Shown here one piece after another: positions 53,361-63,301 of a stretch of 64,000 nucleotides of DNA. This DNA comes from Asanoa hainanensis. GTDB taxonomy: Bacteria; Actinomycetota; Actinomycetes; Mycobacteriales; Micromonosporaceae. The stretch covers positions 372,001 through 436,000 of the forward strand of contig NZ_FZPH01000002.1 in NCBI RefSeq assembly GCF_900188485.1, given 5' to 3'. Within the stretch, counting starts at the first letter, position 1, and every line of letters starts with the position of its first letter. A program made the translations under genes and the position numbers. A model generated the notes under the pieces. It searched no databases. It had not been told where the DNA came from and saw nothing but the letters and a program-made list of their open reading frames with translations.

Positions 53361-54389
53361 TCAGGTGGCGGCGAGACCGGCGGCTGTCGCCGGAAGCTGG
53401 CCCCACGACCCGATCGCCGACAGGGCCCCGCCGGCGCCCACCGACCAGCCGAAGACCTGGCGGGAGTCGGCGTCCAGCGCGTAGAGGAACCGGCCGTCGG
53501 AGGTGAGGTCTTCGTCGCGGAGCCCGGTGTGGCCTTCGATGCCCACACCGGCGGCGGGGTCGTCGAGGGTGAGGCTGCCGTCGTCGCCGATGGCGTACCG
53601 CGAGATGCCGCTGTCGGCGAAGTTGGTCGTGTAGAGGTAGCGGTTGTCGTCGGACACCACCGCCCAGCAGATCTCGCTGCGCCCGTTGCCGATCGACGCC
53701 GACACCGGTGTCACGTCGCCGCCCTCGGTGGCGTACGACGAGGTCGCCGCCTTGCCCTTGGCGGCGCCGAACGCCTCGACGACCAGCAGCGTGCCGTCGT
53801 CGGTGAACGCGAAGCCGTACGGGGTCTGCCCGGACGACGACCGCTTCAGCGGCTCGCCGAGCAGGCCGTCGGAGCCCACCGGGTAGCTGACGATCGCGTT
53901 CGCCGACCGCTCGGTGACCACCAGCGCCGAGCCGTCCGGGCTGAAGCCGACCTGGGCCGGGTCGGAGCCCGCCGCCAGCGCCCGCGTCGACCCGGAGATC
54001 GGCTCGAGGCCGCCGGCGGTCAACCGCATCCCGCACACCGACGGATCGCCGGTGTTGAGCACGTAGACCAGCCCGTCGTGCTCGGTGGCGCTCTTCGGCG
54101 CGGAACCGCACGAGGTCGTACCCATCGCCCGGGGCGCGGCACCGTCGACCGCGACGAGCGAGACGTCGTCGCTGCCCGCGTTGGTGACGAGCAGCGCCCG
54201 CCCGTCGCCGGTCAACGTCGTGCAACCCTGTGACGCGAGGTGCGGGACGCCGTCGCCGCCGCCACCGACGGCGATCGGGCCGGGATCGGACAACGCGCCG
54301 TTCGGGCTGGTCCGGAAGACGACCACTTGGTTGCCGTCACGCTCGTTGCTCTGGACGTAGACAGCCGTAGGCGCCCTATCTGTGCGCAT
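53361..54389 (-). CDS. Beta-propeller protein (lactonase-like)
   Basis: 342-residue protein with repeated beta-propeller units, each with a SPDGSALVVTE-like core (GDGRALLVTNAGSDDV, SPDGSALVVTERSANA, SDDNRYLYTTNFADSG, SDGRFLYALDADSRQV). The overall pattern matches the 3-carboxymuconate cyclase/6-phosphogluconolactonase propeller family. There is no signal peptide. The lactonase catalytic residues cannot be confirmed by eye, so the enzymatic role is uncertain. Confidence 0.8.
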   Translation of the reverse strand: MRTDRAPTAVYVQSNERDGNQVVVFRTSPNGALSDPGPIAVGGGGDGVPHLASQGCTTLTGDGRALLVTNAGSDDVSLVAVDGAAPRAMGTTSCGSAPKSATEHDGLVYVLNTGDPSVCGMRLTAGGLEPISGSTRALAAGSDPAQVGFSPDGSALVVTERSANAIVSYPVGSDGLLGEPLKRSSSGQTPYGFAFTDDGTLLVVEAFGAAKGKAATSSYATEGGDVTPVSASIGNGRSEICWAVVSDDNRYLYTTNFADSGISRYAIGDDGSLTLDDPAAGVGIEGHTGLRDEDLTSDGRFLYALDADSRQVFGWSVGAGGALSAIGSWGQLPATAAGLAAT

Positions 54390-54453
54390 GTCCGATCTCC
54401 CCCGACAATCGCCTAAAGGATCGGCATACCCGCCCGCCGGCGGCTCAACCCGG

Positions 54454-55473
54454 TCAGTACGTGATGACGCCGCGGAAGCGGAGCTGTCCGTGCAGGAGGC
54501 GGTTGTACGCCTCGTCGACCTTCTCCTTCGGGAACACGTCGATCATGGGCTTGACGTCGCCGCGGGCCACGATGTTGAGCGCCTCGGCCAGGTACTCCGG
54601 CGAGTTGTGGGCCGAGCCGATCACCTGGAAGCTGTGGCTGGTCATGGCCAGCGCCGGCAGCGGGAACGTGTCGTTCGCCGAGATGCCCATGAGCACGAGC
54701 TTTCCCCACGGCCGGATGCCCTTGAGGGCGTCGACCGCCGTCTCGTGGTGCGGCGACGTGTGCAGCATGACGTCGGCGCCGCCGGCCGCCTTCAGCTCGT
54801 CCCCATTGGACACCACCTGGTCGGCGCCGAGCTCCCGTGCCAGGTCGTGCTTGTCGGGCGAGTGGGTGACGGCGGTGACGTGGTATCCCGCCGCCTTGGC
54901 GAACTGGACGCCCAGGTGTCCGACGCCGCCGATGCCCAGGATCGCGACGCGGGCATCCGGCTTCGGAGCGGCCCGGCGCAGCGCCGCCCACACCGTGTAG
55001 CCGGCGCACACCGTGGGCGCCGCGTACTCGTACGGGATGCCGTCCGGCAGCAGGATCGTGCCCTCCTCGTCGGCCGCGACGTACTCCGCCTGGCCCCCGT
55101 CGACGTTGACGCCGGTGAGGATCGGGTTCGCACAGTTGTTGGCGGTGACGAAGCTGTACGGGTGCCGCTCGCGGCAGAACTCGCACCGCCCGCACGGCTT
55201 CTGCGTGATCGGGAGGCCGACCCGGTCGCCGACCTTGCGCGCGGTCACGCCGTCGCCGACCGCCACCACCTCGCCGACGCCCTCGTGGCCCAGCACCATC
55301 GGGAACGGGCGGTAGGACAGGACTCCCTGTGCCATCAAGGCGTCCGTGTAACACAGCCCGCAGGCGTGGATCCGGACCAGGACCTGGTGCGGCCCGGGCG
55401 AGGGCAGCGGTACGTCGCGTAGCTCCCATGGCGCGTTCACGGCCGGCACGACCGCGGCCTTCATCTCTTGCAT
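54454..55473 (-). CDS. Zinc-dependent alcohol dehydrogenase
   Basis: 339-residue medium-chain dehydrogenase, AdhP type. Catalytic zinc ligands are in HACGLCYTD and GHEGVGEV; the structural zinc loop is CGRCEFC followed by more cysteines. The NAD(P)-binding glycines are GIGGVGHLGVQ. It oxidises primary alcohols or reduces aldehydes. ATG 55473 follows GGAGGAG at 7 bases. It is divergent from the XRE regulator. Confidence 0.92.
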   Translation of the reverse strand: MQEMKAAVVPAVNAPWELRDVPLPSPGPHQVLVRIHACGLCYTDALMAQGVLSYRPFPMVLGHEGVGEVVAVGDGVTARKVGDRVGLPITQKPCGRCEFCRERHPYSFVTANNCANPILTGVNVDGGQAEYVAADEEGTILLPDGIPYEYAAPTVCAGYTVWAALRRAAPKPDARVAILGIGGVGHLGVQFAKAAGYHVTAVTHSPDKHDLARELGADQVVSNGDELKAAGGADVMLHTSPHHETAVDALKGIRPWGKLVLMGISANDTFPLPALAMTSHSFQVIGSAHNSPEYLAEALNIVARGDVKPMIDVFPKEKVDEAYNRLLHGQLRFRGVITY

Positions 55474-55590
55474 GACCGAACTCCTCCCGTGCGGTGATCT
55501 CTTCACGCAACCACGCAAACCGGGCAGGCGGCAGGGTCGCCTCAACCATCGGTCCAGCAGACCCACCCGGCATCGACGTATAATGACGAA

Positions 55591-56400
55591 ATGCCCGGTA
55601 ATGAGGCTTTGCGGGAGTTTCTGCGGGCGCGGCGGGCACGGTTGACGCCGGCACAGGTCGGCATTCCGGATGGCACCGGGCCGCGGCGCGTCGAAGGGCT
55701 GCGCCGCGAAGAGGTCGCCCAGATCGTGGCCGTCAGCGTCGACTACTACACGCGGTTCGAGCAGGGCCGCGTAGCGCCGTCCAACGACATCCTGCTGCGC
55801 GTCGGGCAGGCACTGCGGTTGAGCGAGGACGAGCACGCGCACCTGGTGACGCTCGTGCACGGGCAGATCATCAGCGACGAGGGCCGCTACGAGCTGCGGC
55901 GGGAGCTGCGGTGGGTGCTCGACGCGATGCGGACTCCAGCGTTCGTCCTGGGCCGCTGCCTGGCCATCCTGGGCACGAACGAGGCCGCCCGCCGGCTCCT
56001 GGTGGACTTCGACGCGCGCCCGCCGCACGAGCGCAACCACGCCCGGTGGGTGTTCCTCGACCCGCTGGCCCGCGAACGCTACGCGGACTGGGACGTGGTC
56101 GCGCGCGACAACGTGGCGTCCCTGCGCCGCCAGGCCGGCCGCTTCCCCGACGACCGGCGACTGGGCGCGTTGGTCGAGGAGCTCACGGCCGCGTCACCGG
56201 AGTTCGCCCGCTGGTGGTCGCAGCACGACGTGGTGCAACACAAGCGCGGCCACAAGCGCTACTGCCATCCGGTCGTCGGTGACCTGACGGTCGCCTACGA
56301 GGCGTTCCCCGTCTCGGGCACCGACGACCAGACGTTGTACGTCTACAGCACAGAGCCAGGATCCGCCTCGGAGGCGGCCCTGGAACGGCTACTGCGCTAG
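55591..56400 (+). CDS. XRE-family regulator with MmyB-like C-terminal domain
   Basis: 269-residue DNA-binding protein. N-terminal [23 protein letters not shown], then [20 protein letters not shown]. The C-terminal MmyB-like ligand domain spans residues 105-265 ([20 protein letters not shown]). It probably represses the divergent alcohol dehydrogenase, as in many actinomycetes; this is inferred from position only. Its end overlaps the convergent GH1 gene by 12 bases. Confidence 0.9.
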   Translation: MPGNEALREFLRARRARLTPAQVGIPDGTGPRRVEGLRREEVAQIVAVSVDYYTRFEQGRVAPSNDILLRVGQALRLSEDEHAHLVTLVHGQIISDEGRYELRRELRWVLDAMRTPAFVLGRCLAILGTNEAARRLLVDFDARPPHERNHARWVFLDPLARERYADWDVVARDNVASLRRQAGRFPDDRRLGALVEELTAASPEFARWWSQHDVVQHKRGHKRYCHPVVGDLTVAYEAFPVSGTDDQTLYVYSTEPGSASEAALERLLR

Positions 56401-57789
56401 GCGGCCGCTGGCGGCGAGCGCCTGGTACCAGTGGGCGCTCTGCTTCCACGTGCGCACCTGGGTGTCGTAGTCCACCCGGATGATGCCGAACCGGCGGTCG
56501 TACCCGTAGCCCCACTCGAAGTTGTCGAGCAGCGACCACAGGAAGTAGCCGCGGACGTCGGCACCCTGCTCCCTGGCCGAACCCACCGCCGCGATGTGCC
56601 GGCGCAGGTAGTCGATCCGCCGGTCGTCCTGGATCGTCCCGTCGGGCGACACGACGTCGTCGAAGGCGGCGCCGTTCTCGGTGATCATCAGCGGCTGGTT
56701 CGGGTAGCGGTCGCGCAGGCTCAGCAGCAGCTCGGTGAACGCCTCCGGGTCGATGTTCCAACCCATCGCCGTGTACGGGCCCGGCTGCGGCAGGAACTCG
56801 ACGTTGTCCGCGGCGACCCACGGCGAGGCCGTCGACGCGCCGTGGCCGTCGGCGGACGACCGCTCCGAGACACCGTCCCAGGCGCGGACCAGCGTGCTGG
56901 AGTAGTAGTTGACGCCCAGCACGTCCAGCGGCACCGCGATCTGCTTCTCGTCGCCGTCGTGGACGAACGACCAGTCGGTGACCGAAGCGGTGTCGGCCAG
57001 CAGGTCGGCCGGGTACGCGCCGTCCAGCATCGGGCCGAGGAACGCCCGGTTGGCCAGCGCGTCGATCCGCCGCACCGCGTCGTGGTCCGCGGCCGAGTCC
57101 GTCGCCGGGCGGATCACGTGCAGGTTCAGCGTCACCGACAGGTCGGCCGACGGCGCGAGCTCCCGGACCACCCGGCCGGCCAGGCCGTGCGCCAGGTTCA
57201 GGTGGTGGACGGCAGCCAGGGCGGCGGCGGGAGAAGTGCGGCCGGGCGCGTGTACGCCGGACGCGTAACCCAGGTACGCCGAGCACCACGGCTCGTTGAA
57301 CGTCGTCCACGTGTGCACGCGGTCGCCGAGCGCCCCGACGATGCCGGCGGCGTAGTCGCGGAAGCGCAGCGCGGTCTCCCGCGACGCCCAGCCGTCGGCG
57401 TCCTCGAGCTCCTGCGGCAGGTCCCAGTGGTACATCGTCGCGACCGGACGAACGCCGCGCTCCAGCAGCCCGTCGACCAGCCGCGAGTAGAAGTCGATCC
57501 CGGCCTGGTTGAACGCGCCGGAGCCGCCCGGCTGCACCCGCGGCCAGGAGATCGAGAACCGGTACGCGCCGAGGCCGAGGTCCTTGATGTGCCCGAGGTC
57601 CTCCGGCCACCGGTGGTAGTGGTCCGCTGCCACGTCACCCGTGTCGCCGTTGAGCGTGCGCCCCGGCGTGTGGCTGTAGGTGTCCCAGATCGACGGGCCG
57701 CGGCCGTCCTCGGTCGCACCACCCTCGATCTGGTACGCGGCCGTAGCCGAGCCCCACACGAAATCCTTCGGAAAGACGTACTCCGTCAC
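56389..57789 (-). CDS. GH1 beta-glucosidase
   Basis: 466-residue family 1 glycosidase. Acid/base E166 is in TFNEP, and nucleophile E371 is in ITENG. The N-terminus [15 protein letters not shown] is canonical. There is no signal peptide, so it acts in the cytoplasm on imported oligosaccharides. GTG 57789 overlaps the GH31 stop as GTGA. It is the last gene of the sugar operon. Confidence 0.95.
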   Translation of the reverse strand: MTEYVFPKDFVWGSATAAYQIEGGATEDGRGPSIWDTYSHTPGRTLNGDTGDVAADHYHRWPEDLGHIKDLGLGAYRFSISWPRVQPGGSGAFNQAGIDFYSRLVDGLLERGVRPVATMYHWDLPQELEDADGWASRETALRFRDYAAGIVGALGDRVHTWTTFNEPWCSAYLGYASGVHAPGRTSPAAALAAVHHLNLAHGLAGRVVRELAPSADLSVTLNLHVIRPATDSAADHDAVRRIDALANRAFLGPMLDGAYPADLLADTASVTDWSFVHDGDEKQIAVPLDVLGVNYYSSTLVRAWDGVSERSSADGHGASTASPWVAADNVEFLPQPGPYTAMGWNIDPEAFTELLLSLRDRYPNQPLMITENGAAFDDVVSPDGTIQDDRRIDYLRRHIAAVGSAREQGADVRGYFLWSLLDNFEWGYGYDRRFGIIRVDYDTQVRTWKQSAHWYQALAASGRLAQ

Positions 57790-60002
57790 AGCCCCACCTC
57801 GTAACCCGACGACGATCCCGCGACCAGTTCCGCGGCAACCTCACCATTGTCGTATCGCACCTCGAACTCGGCACCGCCACCGTCGCCCGGCGAGGGCACC
57901 CGCACCCGGGTCCGCTGTCCTTCGGCCGGTGCGAACGCGCGCAGGCGTACGCCGTCGGCCCATTCGTAGTCCGGTTTGTCGTCGCGGGAGCCGAACGGGA
58001 TCACGGCGCCCGGCCGGGCCAGCACCGGCACGCTGTCGAACTCGTGCTTCTCCGTCACCCACGCGGGACCGGTGAGCTGGGCCCCGGTCACCAGGTGGGT
58101 CCACGTGCCGGCCGGCACGTAGAACGTGACCTCGCCGTCGGCGCTCATCACGGGCGCGACCAGCACGTCCGGGCCGAGCATGTACTGCCGGTCCAGGTAC
58201 GCCGCGGTCGGGTCGTCCGGGAACTCCAGCACCATCGGGCGCATCATCGGCAGGCCCTCGCGGTGCGCCTCGTCGGCGACCGCGGCCAGGTACGGCATCA
58301 GCGACAGCTTGAGCTTGGTGAAGTGCCGGAGCACGTCGACCGCCTCGCCGTCGAACGCCCACGGGACCCGGTACGAGCCGGAGCCGTGCAACCGGGAGTG
58401 CGACGAGAGCAGGCCGAAGGCGACCCAGCGCTTGAACACCGCCGGGTCCGGCGTGCCCTCGAAGCCGCCGATGTCGTGGCTCCAGTAGCCGAAGCCGGAG
58501 GCGGCCAGCGACAGCCCGCCGCGCAGCGACTCGGCCATCGCGGCGAACGTCGACTCGCAGTCGCCGCCCCAGTGCACCGGGAACTGCTGCCCGCCGGCGG
58601 TGGCGGACCGGGCGAAGACGACCGCCTCTCCGACGCCCCGCTCCCGTTCCAGCAATCCGAAGACCGCCTTGTTGTACGCCTGCGCGTAGTAGTTGTGCAT
58701 CCGCTGCGGGTCCGAGCCGTCGTGCCAGACGACGTCGGTCGGGATGCGCTCGCCGAAGTCCGTCTTGAACGAGTCGACGCCCATGTCGAGCAGCACCTTG
58801 AGCTTGCTCTGGAACCAGGCGACCGCGTCCGGGTTGGTGAAGTCGACCAGCGCCATGCCGGCCTGCCACTTGTCCCACTGCCAGACCGAGCCGTCCGCCC
58901 GCTTGACGAGGTAGCCAAGAGCGCGGCCCTCCTCGAACAGGTACGAGCGTTGCGCGATGTACGGGTTGATCCAGACGCACACCTTGAGGCCGCGCTCGTG
59001 CAGCCGGCGCAACATGCCCTCGGGATCGGGGAACGTCGCCGGGTCCCACACGAAGTCGACCCAGTGGAACTGCCGCATCCAGAAGCAGTCGAAGTGGAAC
59101 ACCGACAGCGGCAGGTCGCGCTCGGCCATCCCGTCGATGAACTCGGTGACGGTCTTCTCGTCGTAGTTCGTGGTGAACGAGGTCGAGAGCCAGAGCCCGT
59201 AGGACCACGCGGGTACCCGCGCCGGGCGGCCGGTCAGCGCGGTGTAGCGACGCAGCACGTCCTTCGGGGTCGGCCCGTCGATCAGGTAGTAGGTCAGGGT
59301 CTGGCCCTCGACGCTGAACTGGGCCTCCGACACGACCTCCGAGCCGAGCTCGAACGAGACGTGCTCGGGGTGGTCGACGAAGACGCCGTAGCCGCGGTTG
59401 CTGAGATAGAACGGGACGTTCTTGTACGCCTGCTCGCTCGCGGTGCCGCCGTCGGCGTTCCAGATGTCGACGGTCTGGCCGTTCTTGACGAACGCGCCGA
59501 ACCGCTCACCGAGCCCGTAGAGCGACTCGCCGACACCGATCGCCAGCCGGTCGTGCACGTACGCCGTGCCCTCGGCGTCGGTGACCAAGCCGACGCTGCG
59601 CCCGGTCGACGAGGTGAGCACCCGGTCGCCGTGCAGGAAGTCGACCCGCCATCCGTCGACGAGCGCGACGCGGGCGGTCAGCTCGCCGGCGGTGATCGTG
59701 GCGGACAGCCCCGAGACGTCCACCGTCACCGGGTGGTCCTCGCCGCTGGCCACCTCGAACACCGGAGTGCGCGGCACCCCGCCGAGGTGGTGGGCGATGG
59801 TGACACCGATGACGCCGTCGGCGGGGGAGAAGAACCGGGCGGTGACGACCGGGCGGTTGAGGGTGTCGCCGCGCGTGACCACGCGGCCGGTGGGTGCGTA
59901 CGCGGTGAACCCGCGCTCTTCGAGCTCGACCGACTCGACCACGCCGGGGCGCAGAACGCTGACCCCCGGTCGCAGTTGCCAGTACCCGTCGGTGAACTTC
60001 AC
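57786..60002 (-). CDS. GH31 alpha-xylosidase (YicI-like)
   Basis: 738-residue family 31 glycosidase with the YicI length and plan. The nucleophile is D415 ([11 protein letters not shown]) and the acid/base is D481 (HWGGDCEST). The [18 protein letters not shown] and [11 protein letters not shown] blocks are typical of alpha-xylosidases. It removes alpha-1,6-xylose from xyloglucan oligosaccharides or isoprimeverose. Cytoplasmic. The start overlaps the upstream permease stop. Together with GH1 it forms a xyloglucan-oligosaccharide degrading pair. Confidence 0.92.
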   Translation of the reverse strand: MKFTDGYWQLRPGVSVLRPGVVESVELEERGFTAYAPTGRVVTRGDTLNRPVVTARFFSPADGVIGVTIAHHLGGVPRTPVFEVASGEDHPVTVDVSGLSATITAGELTARVALVDGWRVDFLHGDRVLTSSTGRSVGLVTDAEGTAYVHDRLAIGVGESLYGLGERFGAFVKNGQTVDIWNADGGTASEQAYKNVPFYLSNRGYGVFVDHPEHVSFELGSEVVSEAQFSVEGQTLTYYLIDGPTPKDVLRRYTALTGRPARVPAWSYGLWLSTSFTTNYDEKTVTEFIDGMAERDLPLSVFHFDCFWMRQFHWVDFVWDPATFPDPEGMLRRLHERGLKVCVWINPYIAQRSYLFEEGRALGYLVKRADGSVWQWDKWQAGMALVDFTNPDAVAWFQSKLKVLLDMGVDSFKTDFGERIPTDVVWHDGSDPQRMHNYYAQAYNKAVFGLLERERGVGEAVVFARSATAGGQQFPVHWGGDCESTFAAMAESLRGGLSLAASGFGYWSHDIGGFEGTPDPAVFKRWVAFGLLSSHSRLHGSGSYRVPWAFDGEAVDVLRHFTKLKLSLMPYLAAVADEAHREGLPMMRPMVLEFPDDPTAAYLDRQYMLGPDVLVAPVMSADGEVTFYVPAGTWTHLVTGAQLTGPAWVTEKHEFDSVPVLARPGAVIPFGSRDDKPDYEWADGVRLRAFAPAEGQRTRVRVPSPGDGGGAEFEVRYDNGEVAAELVAGSSSGYEVGL

Positions 60003-60883
60003 TTCTCGGCTCCTGCCGTGATGCCGCGCGAAAGCGTGCGCTGGAAGATGATGAAGAAGAGGACAGCCGGAATGAGGCTGATCAGCGCGCCCGCGTTCGT
60101 GGTCGGTGCGTCCATCAGCCGGTCACCCTGCAACGAGGCCAGCGCGACCGGGATGGTCTGTGTGCTGTTGTCGATGAGCATGACCAGGGGGATCAGGAAC
60201 TCGTTCCAGGTCCAGATGAAGAAGAAGATGAGCAGCACCGCGAGGGTGGGCCGCAGGTTGGGGAACACCACCCGCCACAGCACCGTCCACTTGCCCGCAC
60301 CGTCCAGCGACGCCGCCTCCAGCACCGACTTGGGGAAGGTGCTGAGCACGGAGGCCAGCAGGTAGGTGCCGAACGCGCTCTGGATGACCGTGAAGATGAT
60401 GATCACCGAGAGCTGGGTGTTGTAGAGGCCGACCTGCTTCGCCGCGTAGTACAGCGGGTAGATCAGCGCTTCCTGCGGCAGCATGTTGGCCAGCAGGAAC
60501 AGGCCGACGATCCAGAGCCGGCCCTTGACCCGACCGATGCCCAGGGCGTACGCGTTGAGCAGCGAGACGACCACGCCGAGCACCGCGACGGAGCCGGCGA
60601 TGAGCAGCGAGTTCCAGAGCTTCAGCGGGAAGTTGACCTGGTGCCAGTAGTTGCTCAGGCCCTTGGTGTAGAACTCCGACGGCCAGCTCAGCGGGCCGCC
60701 CGTGGAGTAGTCACCGGGTGACTTGAACGCGTTGAGCAGCATGAACACGAAGGGCACCAGCATCGCGAGGGCGGCGATGGTGACCAGGGCCAGGATGATC
60801 CAGCGGCTGACGCCGCGGCGGTGCCGGTCGCTGGACTTCCGCGGGCTCTTGGGCCGGCCGGCCGTGATGGTTGTGACGGCCAT
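59999..60883 (-). CDS. Carbohydrate ABC transporter permease (MalG-like)
   Basis: 294-residue permease with six membrane segments ([20 protein letters not shown] first). The cytoplasmic EAA loop is [20 protein letters not shown]. It pairs with the adjacent MalF-like permease. There is no ATPase gene in the cluster, so it probably relies on a shared MsiK-type ATPase elsewhere. 4-base overlap with GH31. Confidence 0.94.
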   Translation of the reverse strand: MAVTTITAGRPKSPRKSSDRHRRGVSRWIILALVTIAALAMLVPFVFMLLNAFKSPGDYSTGGPLSWPSEFYTKGLSNYWHQVNFPLKLWNSLLIAGSVAVLGVVVSLLNAYALGIGRVKGRLWIVGLFLLANMLPQEALIYPLYYAAKQVGLYNTQLSVIIIFTVIQSAFGTYLLASVLSTFPKSVLEAASLDGAGKWTVLWRVVFPNLRPTLAVLLIFFFIWTWNEFLIPLVMLIDNSTQTIPVALASLQGDRLMDAPTTNAGALISLIPAVLFFIIFQRTLSRGITAGAEK

Positions 60884-60884
60884 G

Positions 60885-61850
60885 TCAGACCTCCCGGTCC
60901 TGGCGCTCGTTGCGGTACTGCAGGTAGATGAACACCGCGGCCACGATGATGATGATCAGCGTCAGCACGGTGGAGATCGCCGAGCCGTAGCCGACCTGGA
61001 GCTTCTTGAAGAACGTGTAGTACGCGAAGTACGACGGCACGTTGGTCGCGTTCTCCGGGCCGCCGCGGGTCAGCGCGAACACCGGGCCGAACACCTTCAG
61101 CGCGGCGATCGTGCAGGTCAGCGCGACCACGAAGGTCTCGGGCCGGATCTGCGGCAGGGTGATCGCCTTGAACCGGTGCCACCAGTTGGCCCCGTCGACC
61201 TCGGCGGCCTCGTGGAGCTCCGGGTCGATCCGCTGCAGCGCCGCCATGAAGACGACCACCGGGTAGCCGATCTGCACCCAGATCATCACGCCCATGACGC
61301 TGGGCAGCGCCGTGTTCGGGTCACCCAGCCAGTCGTGCCGCAGGGCACCGAGACCGATCACGTCGAGCAGCCCGTTGAACGCGCCGTCGGGCCGCAGGAT
61401 CCAGCCCCAGACGATGCCGGCCACCACGACCGGGAGCACCTGCGGCAGGTAGAACGCGGCGCGCAGGGCCGAGGCGGTGCGGGGTTTGAACTTGCGCCCG
61501 ATCACGTCGAAGAGCACGGACGCGAGGACCAGACCGGCCAGCGTCGGTACGACCACCATCGCGATGATCATGGCGACGGTGTTCTTGAACGACTGCCAGA
61601 ACACCTCGTCCTGGAAGAGTCGCGTGTAGTTGTCGAAGCCGATGAACGTCGGGTCGCCGATGCCGGACCACTTGGTCAGCGACAGGTAGACCGTGGCGAT
61701 CAGCGGCCCGCCGATGACGACCAGGAACAGCAGCGCGCCGGGCAGCAGGTAGAGCCAGTAACCGGCGCCGCCGCGCTTGCGCTTGGGCGGCTTCGGTGCG
61801 GCGGGGGTGGCCGGCCGCTGCTGGGCGGCCGAGGTCTCGGTGAGTGCCAT
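60885..61850 (-). CDS. Carbohydrate ABC transporter permease (MalF-like)
   Basis: 321-residue permease. A basic Pro-rich start (PKPPKRKRGG) is followed by six hydrophobic segments. The EAA loop is HEAAEVDGANWWHRFKAITL. ATG 61850 follows AGGAT. It lies 60 bases downstream of the binding-protein gene and directly before the MalG-like permease. Confidence 0.94.
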   Translation of the reverse strand: MALTETSAAQQRPATPAAPKPPKRKRGGAGYWLYLLPGALLFLVVIGGPLIATVYLSLTKWSGIGDPTFIGFDNYTRLFQDEVFWQSFKNTVAMIIAMVVVPTLAGLVLASVLFDVIGRKFKPRTASALRAAFYLPQVLPVVVAGIVWGWILRPDGAFNGLLDVIGLGALRHDWLGDPNTALPSVMGVMIWVQIGYPVVVFMAALQRIDPELHEAAEVDGANWWHRFKAITLPQIRPETFVVALTCTIAALKVFGPVFALTRGGPENATNVPSYFAYYTFFKKLQVGYGSAISTVLTLIIIIVAAVFIYLQYRNERQDREV

Positions 61851-61910
61851 GGGAGATCCTTCCCGGCGGGACGGGCGCACCGGCCGTGGCCGGCGCGCCC
61901 GTAAGCCGAC

Positions 61911-63221
61911 TTACTTACCGGTGATCTCCTTGACGCCGTCGTCGTACGGCTTGGCGATCGCGTCGAGCACCTGGTCGGGGGTCTTGGACCCGTTGATCAG
62001 GCTCTGGAAGCCCGAGACCAGGACGTCGTAGTAGCCGGGAACCGGCCAGTCCGGGTAGAAGGCCAGACCGTCCTGCGAGCTGACGGTGTTGAAGTTCTCG
62101 ATCAGCTTCTTGTTCTTCGGGTCGGTGATCTGCGAGGCGTCGGCCTTCACCGGGACACCACCGTTGTTGCCGATCAGCGCCTGGATCTCCGGACGCATGG
62201 TGATGTCGATGAAGTCGTACGCGAGGCTCTTGGCCTTGCTGCTGGTCGGAACGACCCAGAGGTTGCCGGACGAGCCGGCGCTGAACTTGTTGCCGGGGAA
62301 CAGGAACGAGTCCCAGTTCGCCTTCATCTCGTCCTTGAAGCGGCCGTACCACCAGCTACCCGAGACGATCATCGGCGCCTTGCCGGAGATGAACGCGGTG
62401 CCCATGTCCTCGGCCTTGAGGCTCGCCGACTCCTTGGAGACGTAGCCCTTGGCCACGTAGTCCGCGAAGGTCTCCGCGCCGTACTTCAGCGGGTCGGCCT
62501 TGAAGTCGACCGGGTTCTTGTAGAGCTGGTAGTTGTCGACGAACGAGCGGTCGGCCTTGCTCAGCGCGAGCTGGTAGAACAGCTGCCCGGCCGGGTACTC
62601 CGCACCGGCCTCGGCCAGCGGGGTGATGCCCTTGGCGACGAACTTGTCCATCGCCTGGGTGAACTCGTCGTACGTGGTGGGTACGGCGATGCCGTTCTTG
62701 TCGAACAGGTCCTTGTTGTAATAGACCATGACGTACTCGCCGTAGTTCGGCACGCCGTACCAGTTGCCTTCGCCCATCACGCCCTTGTCGCTGTAACGGG
62801 CGGTGGTCTGCAGGCTGGGGCTCAGTTCCTTGTCCCAGCCACGCTTGGTGGCCTCTTCGGTCAGGTCGGTCAGCAGGCCCTGGGAGGACAGCAGGCCCGC
62901 CGTGGCGTTGCCCTTGTTGTACTCCATGATGTCCGGACCTTCGTCCGAGTTGATGATCATGCCGGCGTTCTGCTGGATCTGCTCGAACGCCTTGCGCTCG
63001 AACGTCACCTGCACGCCGGGGTGCTCGGTCTTGAAGATCTCGATCGCCTTGTCCCACGCGATGCCCATCGCGCTGTTCTCGCTCTCGTAGTGCCAGAGCT
63101 TGAGAACCTTGGCGTCACTGCCTTCCGCGGCACCGCCGTCGTCGCTGCCGCACGCGGCCAGCGTCGTGCCGGCTATCGCGGCCAACGCGACCGCGACGCC
63201 CAGCTTGCGGAATCGCCCCAT
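61911..63221 (-). CDS. Extracellular sugar-binding lipoprotein of the ABC importer
   Basis: 436-residue family 1 solute-binding protein. Lipobox LAAC after a typical signal (VAVALAAIAGTTLAACGSDD). Domain signatures are GIAWDKAIEIFKTEHPGVQV and TYDEFTQAMDKFVAKGITPL. It captures oligosaccharides outside the membrane. ATG follows AGGAGG. The 80-base gap to lacI contains a GC-rich hairpin (GCCCGCCG 63261-63268 with CGGCGGGC 63285-63292) that may limit read-through. Confidence 0.94.
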   Translation of the reverse strand: MGRFRKLGVAVALAAIAGTTLAACGSDDGGAAEGSDAKVLKLWHYESENSAMGIAWDKAIEIFKTEHPGVQVTFERKAFEQIQQNAGMIINSDEGPDIMEYNKGNATAGLLSSQGLLTDLTEEATKRGWDKELSPSLQTTARYSDKGVMGEGNWYGVPNYGEYVMVYYNKDLFDKNGIAVPTTYDEFTQAMDKFVAKGITPLAEAGAEYPAGQLFYQLALSKADRSFVDNYQLYKNPVDFKADPLKYGAETFADYVAKGYVSKESASLKAEDMGTAFISGKAPMIVSGSWWYGRFKDEMKANWDSFLFPGNKFSAGSSGNLWVVPTSSKAKSLAYDFIDITMRPEIQALIGNNGGVPVKADASQITDPKNKKLIENFNTVSSQDGLAFYPDWPVPGYYDVLVSGFQSLINGSKTPDQVLDAIAKPYDDGVKEITGK

Positions 63222-63301
63222 TGCTATCCTCCTGTTGAGTATCGAGCCCGGTACTTACTGGCCCGCCGTTGCGTGGCAGCGCGGCGGCGGGCCGTCGCTT
63301 G